This document shows positions 54,122 to 64,000 of a stretch of 64,000 nucleotides of DNA, one piece after another. The stretch comes from Pelobates cultripes. Its lineage: Eukaryota; Chordata; Amphibia; Anura; Pelobatidae. How positions within the stretch are numbered: the first letter of the stretch is position 1; each line of letters begins with the position of its first letter. A program made the translations under genes and the position numbers. The stretch spans positions 328,506,894 through 328,570,893 of the forward strand of contig OW240913.1 of assembly GCA_933207985.1 (NCBI GenBank), in the 5' to 3' direction. A model generated the notes under the pieces. That model did not search any database. It worked only from the letters and a program-made list of their open reading frames with translations, and was not told where the DNA came from.

Positions 54122-57100
54122 CAAGCCCACCCGCAACTCACTCTGAAGATCTATTCCCACAATGTGAGGGGACTAAATATGCCCCATAAAAGGCACATGT
54201 TACTCCAAGAGGCCCGCAAGTTGAAGGCAGACATACTCTGTCTCCAAGAGACCCACTTCGCCAAGGCTAATACGCCCCACTTTGGCATGAAACACTTCCC
54301 CCACCAGTTCCACTCATCCCACTTATCCAAATCCAGAGGAGTGTCCATATACATCCATAACTTCGTTGCCTTTGAATTGCTACAGAGATTCTCAGATGAC
54401 AAGGGAAGGTATCTGATAGTTATCTGCTTATTGAACGATGCAGTCTACACAATAGTAAACGTGTATGCACCGAATGAAAACCAACGTAATTTTCTGTTTA
54501 GTATCCTCACGAAAGTGGCGAAGGTACAAAGAGGAACCACAGTGATATGTGGAGACATAAACCACGTCTTAGACCCCCTTCTTGATACTTCTACGCCTCC
54601 ACAAGCCTCTAGACACAAATCCCTCAAACCGCATTGCAAAAACCTGACACAGTTATTGCTCAAGTTCAATTTATATGATAGCTGGCGAACCTTCCATCCT
54701 TCAGAGAGAGGATACTCTTACTACTCTAAACCACACAAGTCATTCTCCAGAATAGATGTGTTACTCGTACCAGGCCCTTCACTTAACCTAATCCAATCAT
54801 GTGTTATGGGGGATATCCTGTGGTCTGACCATGCACCTGTGATAGCAACCTTAAAAGATGATTTTAGATACCGAGGTTGTAACCCCTGGAGATTAAATGA
54901 ATCGCTTTTACAGGATGAACAGTTTAAGTTAGAGATAGAAACCGAACTCACACACTATTTTTCCACTAACGACATACCAGAAACGAGTCCCACGACAGTA
55001 TGGAGGGCCCATAAGGCTGTAGTGCGGGGCCTGTTCATAAGGCGTGCCTCGCACCTCAAAAAGATCTCCCAGGCTAACTCCCTACACCTCCTTAGGAAAT
55101 TGAGAGATGCTTCTGCAGCTCACATGGTTAATCCAAACCCACAAGATGCGGAACTGATAACACGGTTCCAATCAGAACTGAATGACATTAACATAGCCAA
55201 AACGACACGTACCCTACATAGGCTGAAAACGAGAGAATACTGCATGGGCAACAAAGCGGGCTCGCTTTTAGCAAGTAGACTCCGAGACGCTCAGGCCCAC
55301 ACCAAAATATCCCACCTCTTTTCTCGAAATGGGGATAAAATCATCAAACCCCAAGACATCAGTAACCATTTTGCAGAGTTTTATGGGAAACTCTATAACC
55401 TCAAAAATGACCCTACTGTGCATCAACCCACAGAAGGGGAAATAGCTAGTTTTTTGGACAAAATTAATCTGCCCAAATTGACAGACGAGCAACGATCCTC
55501 TTTATCTAAACCCATCTCCCAATTGGAACTGGAAACAGTAATACAAAACTTGCCACATAACAAAGCCCCAGGTCCAGATGGTCTACCAAATTTGTATTAT
55601 AAGAAATTCTCCTCCACTCTGGTCCCCAGGTTAGTGTCGCTCTTCACATCCACCACTACACTAGAATCTATCACAGCAGACATGCTCGCGGCTAATGTGG
55701 CCACATTACCCAAACCAGGAAAACCACCAACCCAATGTGCTAACTTTCGACCAATTTCGCTACTCAACTCTGATGTTAAAATCCTTGCTAAAGTATACGC
55801 TAACCGCATGTCAAACATAATCCCACACATCATCCACTCTGACCAAGTCGGCTTCGTACATGGAAGGCAGGGGACAGATGGAACACGCAAAACCCTTGCA
55901 CTACTACACACTATGCACAGACAATCTCCTCAAAGTCTCTTATTATCCCTTGATGCAGAAAAAGCCTTCGACCGCCTGCATTGGTCATTCTTGCGGGCGG
56001 TCCTGGCCAAATTTGATTTCCCCATGCACTTTATCTCAATAGTCAAATCCTTGTATAGCAACCCCGAAGCTAGAGTTTTCACCTCGGGATTTCAATCCGC
56101 ACCTTTCACTATTACTAATGGCTCTAGGCAAGGGTGCCCCCTATCGCCCCTCCTATATATCATGGCCCTAGAACCCTTGGCCGAGGCTATCCGCATGGAG
56201 AAGGAGATCAAAGGGATTAGGGTGGCAGATAGCGAGCACAAACTGAACCTTTTCGCGGATGATGTTCTGCTCACAATCACTGAACCACACACATCCCTGC
56301 CAAAATTCCACGCCATATTACAGGAATATAGCAAATGTTCATATTATAAATTAAACCTTTCCAAAACACAAGCCATGGGAGTGGGAATGGACAGTGCGTA
56401 CTTGTCGGCATTAAAGAAACAATTCTCCTATGACTGGAGGGATGACCATTTGACTTTCCTAGGGGTAAAGCTCCCACACAACTTGTCCAACCTATATAAC
56501 ATAAACTACGTTAAACTCAGCAAGGAGATCACTGCTTTGCTTCACAACTGGGGAAATAAATTTATCTCATGGTCGGGGCGCATAGCAGCGGTCAAAATGG
56601 TAATTTTGCCCAAACTACAATATCTGTTTAGAACACTCACTCTACAAATACCAAGGGCTTATTTCATGGCACTTCAGAAACAGATTAATTTTTTCATTTG
56701 GCAGGGGAAACGACCCAGAATAGCCATATCCACACTATACCAACCTAGGAACAGGGGAGGAATGAGTCTACCCAATATACAATTGTATCACAGAGCAGCA
56801 GTGCTGGCTAGCCTCTTCCCCGCCGCCCAGGAGCGGGACAGGCCACAATGGGTGCAGCTAGAACAACATTGGCTACAAAACCAAGAAATAGACGCATTAA
56901 TATGGCTATCCCCGAAGAATAGGGGAAACACAACACAGGTACTCCCAACCACCCTAGCAATGCTGAAAATATGGGACGCATCGCGCAAATTTCTATGTAG
57001 CAATTATCCGATTGCCCTCTCTACCCCTATCAAAGCTCTAGCTTGGGAAATACCAGATTTTAACTACAGGGTCTGGAACAGATGTGGTGTACTTCACCTA

Positions 57101-57925
57101 CATTCTCTCTTCAACAAGGGGAAATTAGATACATTTGATCACATGAAAGAGACCTACATGTTACCCAACACGGCGTACCACTCATATATGCAATTAACAT
57201 CTTGGTGGAAATCCAAAATACAAACTTTCAAGCCCCAAACCACCCCTGAGTTAACAGAGTTTGAGAAACTTTTCATGGCGGGTAAACAGATTAAAAAACC
57301 CATATCCACCACATATGCCCTGCTGTTATCTAGACGTGAGGTTAAAACTTTCCCCTTCGTACTTTCCTGGGAAAAAGACCTAAACCAGTCAATACCGGAG
57401 AAAATTTGGATGGCCACGATAAATATAACGAAAGGCCTAACACAGTGTGCATCTCACCTAGAAACAACCCGCAAGATCCTTTACCGCTGGTACATGGTCC
57501 CTACGAGATTGGCCACAATAGACCCAACACTACCCAACACCTGCTGGCGATGCAAAACCGAAATAGGATCATTTCTCCATGTTTGGTGGAAATGCTCCAA
57601 ACTTCAACCATATTGGAAAGCAGTCATCTCATTGATACACCGTCACACATCAGTGAACATACCAAACACCCCTACCTCTCTACTTCTCTTTATGCTAGGC
57701 ACCACCTACCCTAAACCTGTACGATACTTAATATTTCACATACTAGTAGCAGCTCAACAACTAGTAGCAAAAAACTGGCTATCGCCCAATAATGCAGCAA
57801 CACAAGATATTATTAAACATGTATCTCAAGTAGGAAAGTACGAATCCAATATCTCAAGAATGTCACCAGGAAACAGCTGGAAAAGGGAAGTATGGGAAAA
57901 CTGGGAGTTAAAACACCCAACATAA
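54122..57925 (+). CDS. L1 ORF2: endonuclease-reverse transcriptase (copy 2)
   Basis: A frame of about 1267 codons is open from 54122 to the stop before 57926. The endonuclease shows SHNVRGLN, CLQETHF, CGDINHVLDP, SRIDVLLV and WSDHAPV. RT shows NKAPGPDGLP, FRPISLLNSDVKI, DAEKAFDRLHWSFL, GSRQGCPLSPLLY and catalytic FADDVLL. A Cys/His knuckle (CWRCKTEIG, then HVWWKC) lies near the C-terminus. There is no ATG before the first endonuclease motif: the frame opens after a stop at 54119-54121 and the first in-frame ATG (54179) lies beyond the active-site Asn. The original start is thus lost, or initiation is non-standard (a GTG lies at 54164). All catalytic blocks are otherwise intact. Confidence 0.92.
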   Translation, partial: QAHPQLTLKIYSHNVRGLNMPHKRHMLLQEARKLKADILCLQETHFAKANTPHFGMKHFPHQFHSSHLSKSRGVSIYIHNFVAFELLQRFSDDKGRYLIVICLLNDAVYTIVNVYAPNENQRNFLFSILTKVAKVQRGTTVICGDINHVLDPLLDTSTPPQASRHKSLKPHCKNLTQLLLKFNLYDSWRTFHPSERGYSYYSKPHKSFSRIDVLLVPGPSLNLIQSCVMGDILWSDHAPVIATLKDDFRYRGCNPWRLNESLLQDEQFKLEIETELTHYFSTNDIPETSPTTVWRAHKAVVRGLFIRRASHLKKISQANSLHLLRKLRDASAAHMVNPNPQDAELITRFQSELNDINIAKTTRTLHRLKTREYCMGNKAGSLLASRLRDAQAHTKISHLFSRNGDKIIKPQDISNHFAEFYGKLYNLKNDPTVHQPTEGEIASFLDKINLPKLTDEQRSSLSKPISQLELETVIQNLPHNKAPGPDGLPNLYYKKFSSTLVPRLVSLFTSTTTLESITADMLAANVATLPKPGKPPTQCANFRPISLLNSDVKILAKVYANRMSNIIPHIIHSDQVGFVHGRQGTDGTRKTLALLHTMHRQSPQSLLLSLDAEKAFDRLHWSFLRAVLAKFDFPMHFISIVKSLYSNPEARVFTSGFQSAPFTITNGSRQGCPLSPLLYIMALEPLAEAIRMEKEIKGIRVADSEHKLNLFADDVLLTITEPHTSLPKFHAILQEYSKCSYYKLNLSKTQAMGVGMDSAYLSALKKQFSYDWRDDHLTFLGVKLPHNLSNLYNINYVKLSKEITALLHNWGNKFISWSGRIAAVKMVILPKLQYLFRTLTLQIPRAYFMALQKQINFFIWQGKRPRIAISTLYQPRNRGGMSLPNIQLYHRAAVLASLFPAAQERDRPQWVQLEQHWLQNQEIDALIWLSPKNRGNTTQVLPTTLAMLKIWDASRKFLCSNYPIALSTPIKALAWEIPDFNYRVWNRCGVLHLHSLFNKGKLDTFDHMKETYMLPNTAYHSYMQLTSWWKSKIQTFKPQTTPELTEFEKLFMAGKQIKKPISTTYALLLSRREVKTFPFVLSWEKDLNQSIPEKIWMATINITKGLTQCASHLETTRKILYRWYMVPTRLATIDPTLPNTCWRCKTEIGSFLHVWWKCSKLQPYWKAVISLIHRHTSVNIPNTPTSLLLFMLGTTYPKPVRYLIFHILVAAQQLVAKNWLSPNNAATQDIIKHVSQVGKYESNISRMSPGNSWKREVWENWELKHPT

Positions 57926-58549
57926 TTAGGCCTACAACTTAACCTACGGGTACATAACCCATAGGATGTACAGCTCCGGTAGCCCCACCACCTCACTACA
58001 TTAGAGGGCACACGACACCCAATGCACATGTGCTAGTAACCAACAACTCATAAAACCCTTAAGTAGTGAAGTCAAGAGTGGATTGATATATCCACGAAAA
58101 CTGATGGGAAGAAAGGTGTCAGACCTCACTACTCCCCACACCACCCCCCCCCCCTTTTTTCACCCTTATGAGGCGCTACGCGAAGGAAAGGCCCTCGGGC
58201 TCAGTAGGATTGCTTTACATTTGTACACCAAGGGACACAGGGGAGGGCTGGCAGCCTTAGTCCTGGGGGGCAATCCCAGTCAAGTGGCCCATTGGACCAC
58301 CGAATCAGCTCACCATCCACGCCCACCTTTTCCTTGTTTTATAACGGATATTGATGTTATGAAGCAAGACAAATATGATACAATGTGGTTTAACATAATT
58401 TATTTGTAATGGCAAAAAATTATGTTTAACAAAAATAAAATCTACAGTTTTAACAAATGAACAATGTATGGGCACAATACACTTTTTCAAAAAAATACAG
58501 AAGCCAGAGAAAGAAATATCTGTATAAAACTTTTAAACTAAATATTTGA

Positions 58550-61269
58550 TCAAACGGTTAGCAAAGACCTCATCAAGGTAGAACTTTGACGAATAATTTC
58601 CAATACATCTGGAAACTGAACCTGTTCCAGAAGATCTCTCTCCACTGACATGAGCATTAGAGCATCAAGCAGTTCTTGTCCCATTGTGGCTCGCAGTCGG
58701 GTCTTGATGAGTTTAAGCTTGCTGAATGCTCTCTCACATGACACTTGTGTAAAAGAAAGTGTCAACAGGTACTCATAGGTGATAGAAAGATTTTCATAAG
58801 CTGCAGAATAAAGGTTGTATTTTATCAACAACCTGTGGCAGCAAAGAAAGCACTGCTTGCCAGAACCGCACTTTGATTCCTTTTGTACCTCAACTAGTTT
58901 GTCAGTAGGTGGAATCCAGTCAATCTCCTCCTCCTCTTCCTCCTCCTCCTCATCAATAATTATTTCCACTTTCTGTGTCTCATCTTCAGAAAGACATCCT
59001 GTAAGACTTGGAAATAAGTTGGCAAAACTTATTAATTCAGTTTTGAGAGAACATTCATTTACTTTGGCTAACTTAGAAATTCTCTCTAGTGCCCCTCCAT
59101 CTAGCACTTTGGGATCTGTCCTAATTTTCTGAAAAGTGCGAGGATCCAAGTAGTGGGAATCCATGACCAATTGCTTATTTTCTGAAAATCTCTCCGTCAT
59201 GCTTTGTATGATTTGGTCCAGAATTGGTCTGAACACACTAGCTCGAAAACATTGCATTTCATCTTCAGGCCGTTCATCATGTGAAGATTCTCCAGCCAAG
59301 CGTTTCTTTCGTGCCACTCTTCGAACTGGAAGCATAGTCTCGACTTCCAAGGAGTTGAGAACATCACTTTCATCCATTAACTCGTTTGTTTTTATTGCAA
59401 AGTGTTCAGCCTTTTGTTTTAGATTGTTGAAATCAATTTTCTTCAGTTGCTCCACTGCACGTTCGACCATTTGCCATGCTACCTTGAAGTCAAGGCCACT
59501 GGTTTGTAGATACTTTGACACTGGCCCTATAACATCAAAAACCTGTAAAAATATGTTTGCTGTTAGGATAATCCTAAACTGACAAAGATTGTGAAAAAGG
59601 GATGAGGCCTCAGAAGTGGTTTTTGATTCAAACAAGTTACTCTGGGAAATTACATATAAAACTTCAAGGGTGTCAGAGAGAATGTTTTTCACCAAAAATC
59701 CAGTTAAGGGCTTTTTCTTTTGCCCACCATCTTGTCTCTCCAATTTTTTGTAACTTTAAAAGTTTTTCCTGTCCATGTCTTCTATCCAGTTGGTCTTTCC
59801 AGATATTCATTCTTTTGTGTGAGTCTCCAATAAAGGTTGCCAAGCGATTTAGGAGACCAAAAAATTTTTTGGCTTCCAATACTTGACAGCAATCTGAGAC
59901 ACACAGGTTAAGGATATGACTATAGCACCAAATATAAACCGCATCTGGCACTACCTTTGCAATCTGTGCACGTAGTCCCACATACGCACTCCTCATATTT
60001 GCTGCACCATCAAATGATTCACCAGCAATTCTTTGGAAATCTAATCCAAGCATATCAAAACAGGACATTAGAAGTTCGTGAAATCCTTTTCCTGTAGCGT
60101 CTTTAACAGGGAGAATCGCCACAAGCCGTTCTTTAATGGCTTCATCTTGCACATATCTCACAACTACTGTTGCTTGATCTACAATTCCAACATCTTGTGT
60201 GGAGTCAACCTGTATACTGAATCGTTTCTCTCCGATTTCAGACACAATTAAGTTTTTCATGCTTTGAACTATTGCTGCAAATACTTTCTTTATTGTATTA
60301 TTGGACAAAAATGTCACAAGAGATCCACGTCCAGTTGAATGTTTTCCTGATGTTTTTCTGTCTTTCAATCGCTGTTTTCTTTTTTCACTGTCCTGAACAC
60401 ATTTATCAAGGTGATTTTTAAGAGGAATATCATACTGTGATAGAAGTAGGACAATTTCCAGAAAGTTCCCGTGGTTTATTTCAATGTTATTTAAATTGTA
60501 CAGCGATTCATTAGTGCCATGGGCACGAAATGGCAATCCCTGTTTTCCGAGGAGTTTTACAATATTAAATATACGGTTTAATACCTCAATATTTTGTAGT
60601 ATCTCCTTCTTTCTTCTGGAGACTTGAGCCTGATTTAATAACGTGTCAATGCTTCTATTCGTTTTCATGGTAAAATAAGCACTAACAGCATCAGAATGAC
60701 TTTTTGAAGATTCGTGCTTATTTGCTGCCTGATAGCAATGGCGAAAATTAGAACAACCACTAGTGAACGAGGAAGAGGAATTAGAAAAAGGCAATGCATA
60801 TGCTGCAAAAAAATGCTTCTAACTTTCGATCCTTTATCTTGCAACTCAGCCATGAACGCTTAATACGATCCCCATTAGACTTTTTGCGGTAATAAAAGTC
60901 TGCTTCTTGAAAAGGAAGATCTGCGCATTCAGTCCTGGTTGGCTGAAAAGGGTGTTTTTCAACAAAATTATTTTTTTCTGCTATGGCGCATGCAGGAGGA
61001 AGACTAAAAGATATTTCTGATGGATCATTTATAACGCTTCCTGACATGTCTTCAGATGTGATACATTCTAATTCAGGAAGGTCTTCAAAAACATCTGGGT
61101 CATTTATCTGCGCTTGCTCTCTGCGTTCTGACACCAGCTCCTCCTCAATCACCTGTTCTTCTGCTTGTGGGCTCACCTCATCTTCGACGGACACAACCGG
61201 CCTGCTTGAAGGAGCACTTGGGCCGGCAGAAACCTCATCAACAGGAATTCTTGGGTGTATACCACCAGC
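58550..61269 (-). pseudogene. hAT transposase (ZMYM1/TTF-type)
   Basis: Three minus-strand frames form one gene. The first (61194-60781, open upstream to 61269) is acidic, then enters the TTF-type zinc finger (RSWLSCKIKDRKLEAFF). The second (60794-59673) continues with SFTSGCSNFRHCYQAANKHE and SKSH zinc ligands, then the DDE region (FSIQVDSTQDVGIVDQ; GESFDGAANMRS; IWCYSHILNLC). The third (59743-58550) ends with the hAT dimerisation domain (LLTLSFTQVSCERAFSKLK). Breaks are one base in a run of seven T near 60803-60809 and a second shift near 59700. It resembles proteins annotated as zinc finger MYM-type 1-like in animals. It moves hAT elements; two breaks make this copy doubtful, though assembly errors could explain them. 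Confidence 0.85.
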
Positions 61270-61426
61270 CTAAAACAACATTTTTTTTTTGTCAAACTAT
61301 TTTAATCTCCCCAGAAAAGTTCTAGAGGTAACCAAGAAACTCCAGGAACTCCATGCATGGTAACAATAAAAAATAAAAAAAAAATAAAAACCTCATGCAA
61401 ACAAAGGATATACAACTCATACTTAC
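61270..61426 (-). other. Predicted intron of the hAT transposase gene
   Basis: On the minus strand the donor reads AAG then GTAAGTATGAGT (at 61426), and the acceptor is a T-rich tract ending TTGTTTTAG at 61270. The coding frame is open from 61269 downstream. The upstream exon appears non-coding or very short. Confidence 0.5.
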
Positions 61427-61582
61427 CTTACATGTAAGATTTTATGAGATTTCAAATAAGTAAAAATATATCTTAACAAAGTAAAACTGATCACTATGGA
61501 AAGTCAAGTATGCACACTCCTTGATAATCCATCATGAATCTTAACAAACGTAAAACTTCTTCATGCACATGCAAACAGACTA

Positions 61583-62120
61583 CCGTATATACTCGAGAAA
61601 TTTTAGTTGTAAGCTTCATTTTAAAACGCAGATCCACGGGTCCATGCTAGTTTCGATAGAATTTAGTTCACATTGAATGCGGGGCAATATCGAGTTACAG
61701 GTAGTGCTAGAGTACTTAGCTGTACGTTGACCCAGATACCGGGTACACACACGGACAACAGCAGGCTGATTTAGAATACAGTGCAGCGATTGCTGATTAC
61801 TGCCACCTATCTGTACGCTTTCCACGTCACTGTTGCAGCGGTGGCTGTAATGAGCCACAAGCAAGACCACTAGCTGGCGAGATAACCGAATGTGCCTTTG
61901 GAGCTGAGCGTGTGCACTGAGATGCAGAGGAGTAGTTACCATAACAGTTTGATTGTTCCAGGATCTTTGCCTAGGTAATATCTGACAAAATAATAAAAAT
62001 CCCAGGATTTCATAGCCCCAAGTTTTACCCTCGACTTATCCACGAGTAATTTTACAATTGTTGGTCAAAAAACTGCTCTCGACTTATAGACGAGATCAAC
62101 TTATAGACGAGTATATACGG
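61583..62120. mobile_element. MITE with CCGTATATACTCG ends
   Basis: The ends are CCGTATATACTCGAG and CGAGTATATACGG with TA at each side (61581-61582 and 62121-62122). Near the right end the motif GACTTATAGACGAG repeats. A TA duplication suggests a mariner-type mobiliser. No coding capacity. Confidence 0.65.
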
Positions 62121-62203
62121 TAGATATATTCATTCTTGTTATCAAAAGAGTGAATATACATTTCTGTGACATAAAATGTTAGAACTAGCCTTAACTTTTG
62201 AAC

Positions 62204-64000
62204 TTTTTTTTTTTTTAAATTCTTTATTTTACTTGTGCATGTGGTTACAAAACACGCTTGCAACGCCACGATAGCGACTGCGAGCAATTCCATGACAATC
62301 ATTGGCATAGTTAAGAGGTTGCACATTTTACATTTGAAATGTATAACAAGCAAGTAATGCGTAGAGTGATTAAAGAAAATAAGTACACATGGTAAAGCAG
62401 GGTAAATATGACTTCGGTGTAGTGCCTAATGTGTACTAAAAATGTGCTTGAGACATCAACTTCACAACAACCGGTTGATACCTGATGTGTGAGAGATTAG
62501 TTTGCGTTTCTAGTGCATGTGCCCCTAGGTGAGCCCTACTGTGTTTTTAGTGAGCTGTTGCAGGGGTTGGGAGGGCTAGGTTCAGTAGTATGGTTATAAT
62601 ATAATATAATATTTTATTTTTTATTTTTTCCCCCCGCTGTTGCTGTGAATATGGTTGTGAGGTTGGGGGTGTTCGGTTGCAGGGTGTAAGATAGCCCTGT
62701 CCGCCGTTAATAGGTTTGTGTTGTTTTATATCTGATGAGGGCGGGCGGGGGGGGGGAACGGAGGTTAATTAATCTGATGGGTGGCATAGGTCTATGTGTA
62801 ATGTGTGTAGGTGGCTGGCATCATTATTTGTGTCCTGCTGGGGGAAGAGTTCAGACATGGATGATAACAGGCAAAGCTTGCCATATAAGCAAATTAAACA
62901 GAACGACCACCATAACTGAGGAGTCTAAAAAATAAAAATAAAAACAAAAATATTAACTCTGTTAGAATTAGGTCCAACTGTCCCGGGCAGAGTTTTAGCA
63001 TGGTTTTCGTGTCCCCGAGTCCTTCATGCTGGGTTGTCAACAGGGATTCCATGTCTGGGCCGTAGAGGTACAAAGGTGTGCACCCTATCAGGATCCCACC
63101 TGTGCTTTGGTGTGGTGGTCCCGGTGTGTGCCGTGGGGCGCATTTCATCTTGAGGCAGTCCCAACGTGGCTAGTAGGTCTTGCGCACCCTGCAGGTCGTA
63201 TACTTCGTGTGTGTTCTCGCCCTGGTGTACTAGCAGGGTGCGGTTGAGGCGCCACCTATATGTTATGCCTTTCTGTTGAAGAAGCGTAGTGAACGGCCGG
63301 AGCGACCTCCTCCAGGCCAGAGTGCTACTGGTTAAGTCTGTAAAGAAGGTAAGCGATATTGATTCAAAGGTGTACTGGGCATGATTCCTTGCCGCCGCCA
63401 TAGTTGCTGCTCTGTCATCCCTGCGCTGGAAGCGGATTATGGTATCTCTGGTAGCTGTTTTTGGGGCTTTGGCTGATTTAGGTACCCTGTAAACTCCGTC
63501 CAGACTTACTGCTTTTGCTTGACGTGATGGTAGTAGCGCCGAAAGAAGTCTTCGCACGAAGTGCGGTAGTTCCTCCGCCGGCATGTTATCAGGTATGCCC
63601 CGTATCTTTATGTTGGCCGTTCGGCGTGTGTCCTCCAGTGCGGCGAATCGCCGCTCAAAGGCCTCTGTTTTGCTTTGCAGGCCCCTTATCTCCTGTTGCA
63701 TGGAGGCAATTTGGGTCGTAGCGGTAGTGGACGTCTGTTCCAGGGTGCTCAGTCTCCCGGTTATGCCCTGGAGGTCCGCTCGGAGGCCCGCCATTTCTGC
63801 CTGGATCGTGGTCTGTAGGCCCGCCAGAAGCGTCTTAAGCACTGCTGTAGTAACAGGTGCATTGTCGAGGTCCTGGGGCTTGGGTGTTGTCACCGGTAGG
63901 CCGAGGGGTATGTGTGTGTCCTCCCCCTGGGAGAAGTCATCAGACAGGTCCGAATAAGTTTCTGGGTAGTCGGCCATCTTGGGCCCAGTTGCTCCCTGTG
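62204..64000 (-). mobile_element. L1-type LINE (copy 3) lacking ORF2
   Basis: The poly(A) tail is seen as T at 62204-62216, followed (plus strand) by AAATTCTTTATTTTACTTG, much like the tail of copy 1 (GTAAATTCTTTATTTTGTC). ORF1 lies at 63977-63024. Only about 810 bases lie between ORF1 and the tail, so ORF2 and most of the spacer are absent. The 5' UTR is cut by the window edge. Confidence 0.8.
63024..63977 (-). CDS. L1 ORF1 protein (copy 3)
   Basis: A 317-codon ORF starts at ATGGCCGACTACC (63977). The acidic N-terminus is followed by a coiled coil (about residues 45-115: LLAGLQTTIQAEMAGLR through EAFERRFAALEDTR), the RRM-like core beginning TANIKIRGIPD (about 118) and the C-terminal domain with RFQRRDDRAATMAAA and GITYRWRLNRTLL. 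No break is seen. It differs clearly from copies 1 and 2, so it represents another subfamily. The protein binds LINE RNA; without ORF2 this copy could move only with help from another element's ORF2 protein. Confidence 0.85.
   Translation of the reverse strand: MADYPETYSDLSDDFSQGEDTHIPLGLPVTTPKPQDLDNAPVTTAVLKTLLAGLQTTIQAEMAGLRADLQGITGRLSTLEQTSTTATTQIASMQQEIRGLQSKTEAFERRFAALEDTRRTANIKIRGIPDNMPAEELPHFVRRLLSALLPSRQAKAVSLDGVYRVPKSAKAPKTATRDTIIRFQRRDDRAATMAAARNHAQYTFESISLTFFTDLTSSTLAWRRSLRPFTTLLQQKGITYRWRLNRTLLVHQGENTHEVYDLQGAQDLLATLGLPQDEMRPTAHTGTTTPKHRWDPDRVHTFVPLRPRHGIPVDNPA

Larger units (their letters stand above)
51395..58238 (+). mobile_element. L1-type LINE (copy 2) with both ORFs open
   Basis: The 5' end GGGGGGCGTGGCTGGACGCG is followed by AAGATGGCCGC, then ORF1 (51513-52475), a spacer of about 1.65 kb, ORF2 (54122-57925) and 313 bases of 3' UTR before a hAT element at 58239. 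It entered an L2 RT fragment. No poly(A) tail is seen because the hAT element and later insertions follow. It appears younger than copy 1 since both long frames are uninterrupted. Confidence 0.9.
58239..62203 (-). mobile_element. hAT element with transposase, right end not seen
   Basis: The left end is CAGGGGAGGGCTGGCAGCC at 58239, preceded by AAGGGACA, a possible target duplication. The transposase is on the minus strand (61269-58550) with a likely intron (61270-61426). A mariner-like MITE (61583-62120) and then an L1 (62204 on) lie in its right part, so the second end and the second AAGGGACA are probably outside the window. The copy at 16234 shares its left end. Confidence 0.75.

Noticed and set aside
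58550..61269. Domesticated host ZMYM1-like gene
   Set aside because: Frameshifts, a hAT left end next to it and a short relative at 16234 argue for a transposon copy.

Overview
This is eukaryotic, almost certainly vertebrate, intergenic DNA, and I find no host gene, tRNA or rRNA in it. The mix of elements points to a large amphibian (anuran) genome: L1-type LINEs, L2/CR1-type tails, a Penelope-like relic, Ty3/gypsy elements whose integrase lies before reverse transcriptase (Gmr1-like), a tyrosine-recombinase (Ngaro/DIRS-type) relic with an SGNH hydrolase, many hAT elements with 8-bp target duplications, and TTAA-flanked MITEs. The species assignment is inference; no single marker gene fixes it. 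Nearly all coding sequence belongs to mobile elements.

Layout. 1-6.5 kb: a LINE 3' end inserted in a MITE, then non-coding DNA with two more TTAA MITEs. 6.5-15.2 kb: a minus-strand tyrosine-recombinase element (recombinase end plus SGNH hydrolase) interrupted by a nearly complete minus-strand L1 (ORF2, a 1.6-kb spacer, ORF1) that runs into a 100-N assembly gap. 15.3-18.5 kb: fragments of hAT-derived repeats and three L2 3' tails. 18.5-21.2 kb: one 2.6-kb foldback hAT-type element with an exact 8-bp target duplication. 21.4-31.7 kb: a second hAT relic with an 8-bp duplication, a 3-kb unassigned stretch, solo-LTR-like pieces, a decayed LINE end and CA-rich and pyrimidine-rich minisatellites. 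31.8-35.2 kb: two MITEs sharing one TTAA, a strand-switching minisatellite and a Penelope-like 3' end with a hammerhead-like motif.

35.2-39.1 kb: a plus-strand Gmr1-like gypsy element (integrase, RT, RNase H, LTR), broken, with a changed RT catalytic site. 39.1-41.1 kb: a decayed L1 ORF2 carrying a MITE. 41.7-49.7 kb: a nest in which gypsy C (minus) was entered by gypsy B (minus, again integrase before RT), whose LTR was then entered by a hAT-type element. 49.7-51.4 kb: hAT-like repeat, microsatellite and L2 RT. 51.4-58.2 kb: a plus-strand L1 with both ORFs open. 58.2-62.2 kb: a minus-strand hAT transposase gene (ZMYM1/TTF-like) with two frameshifts and a likely intron. 62.2-64 kb: a minus-strand L1 that kept ORF1 but has no ORF2 in its expected place.

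The genes do not act as one pathway. They are layers of selfish elements whose nesting gives a relative order of insertion. The most unusual signal is a family of TTAA MITEs built as a chain of hairpins, in which the copies differ but the arms stay complementary.
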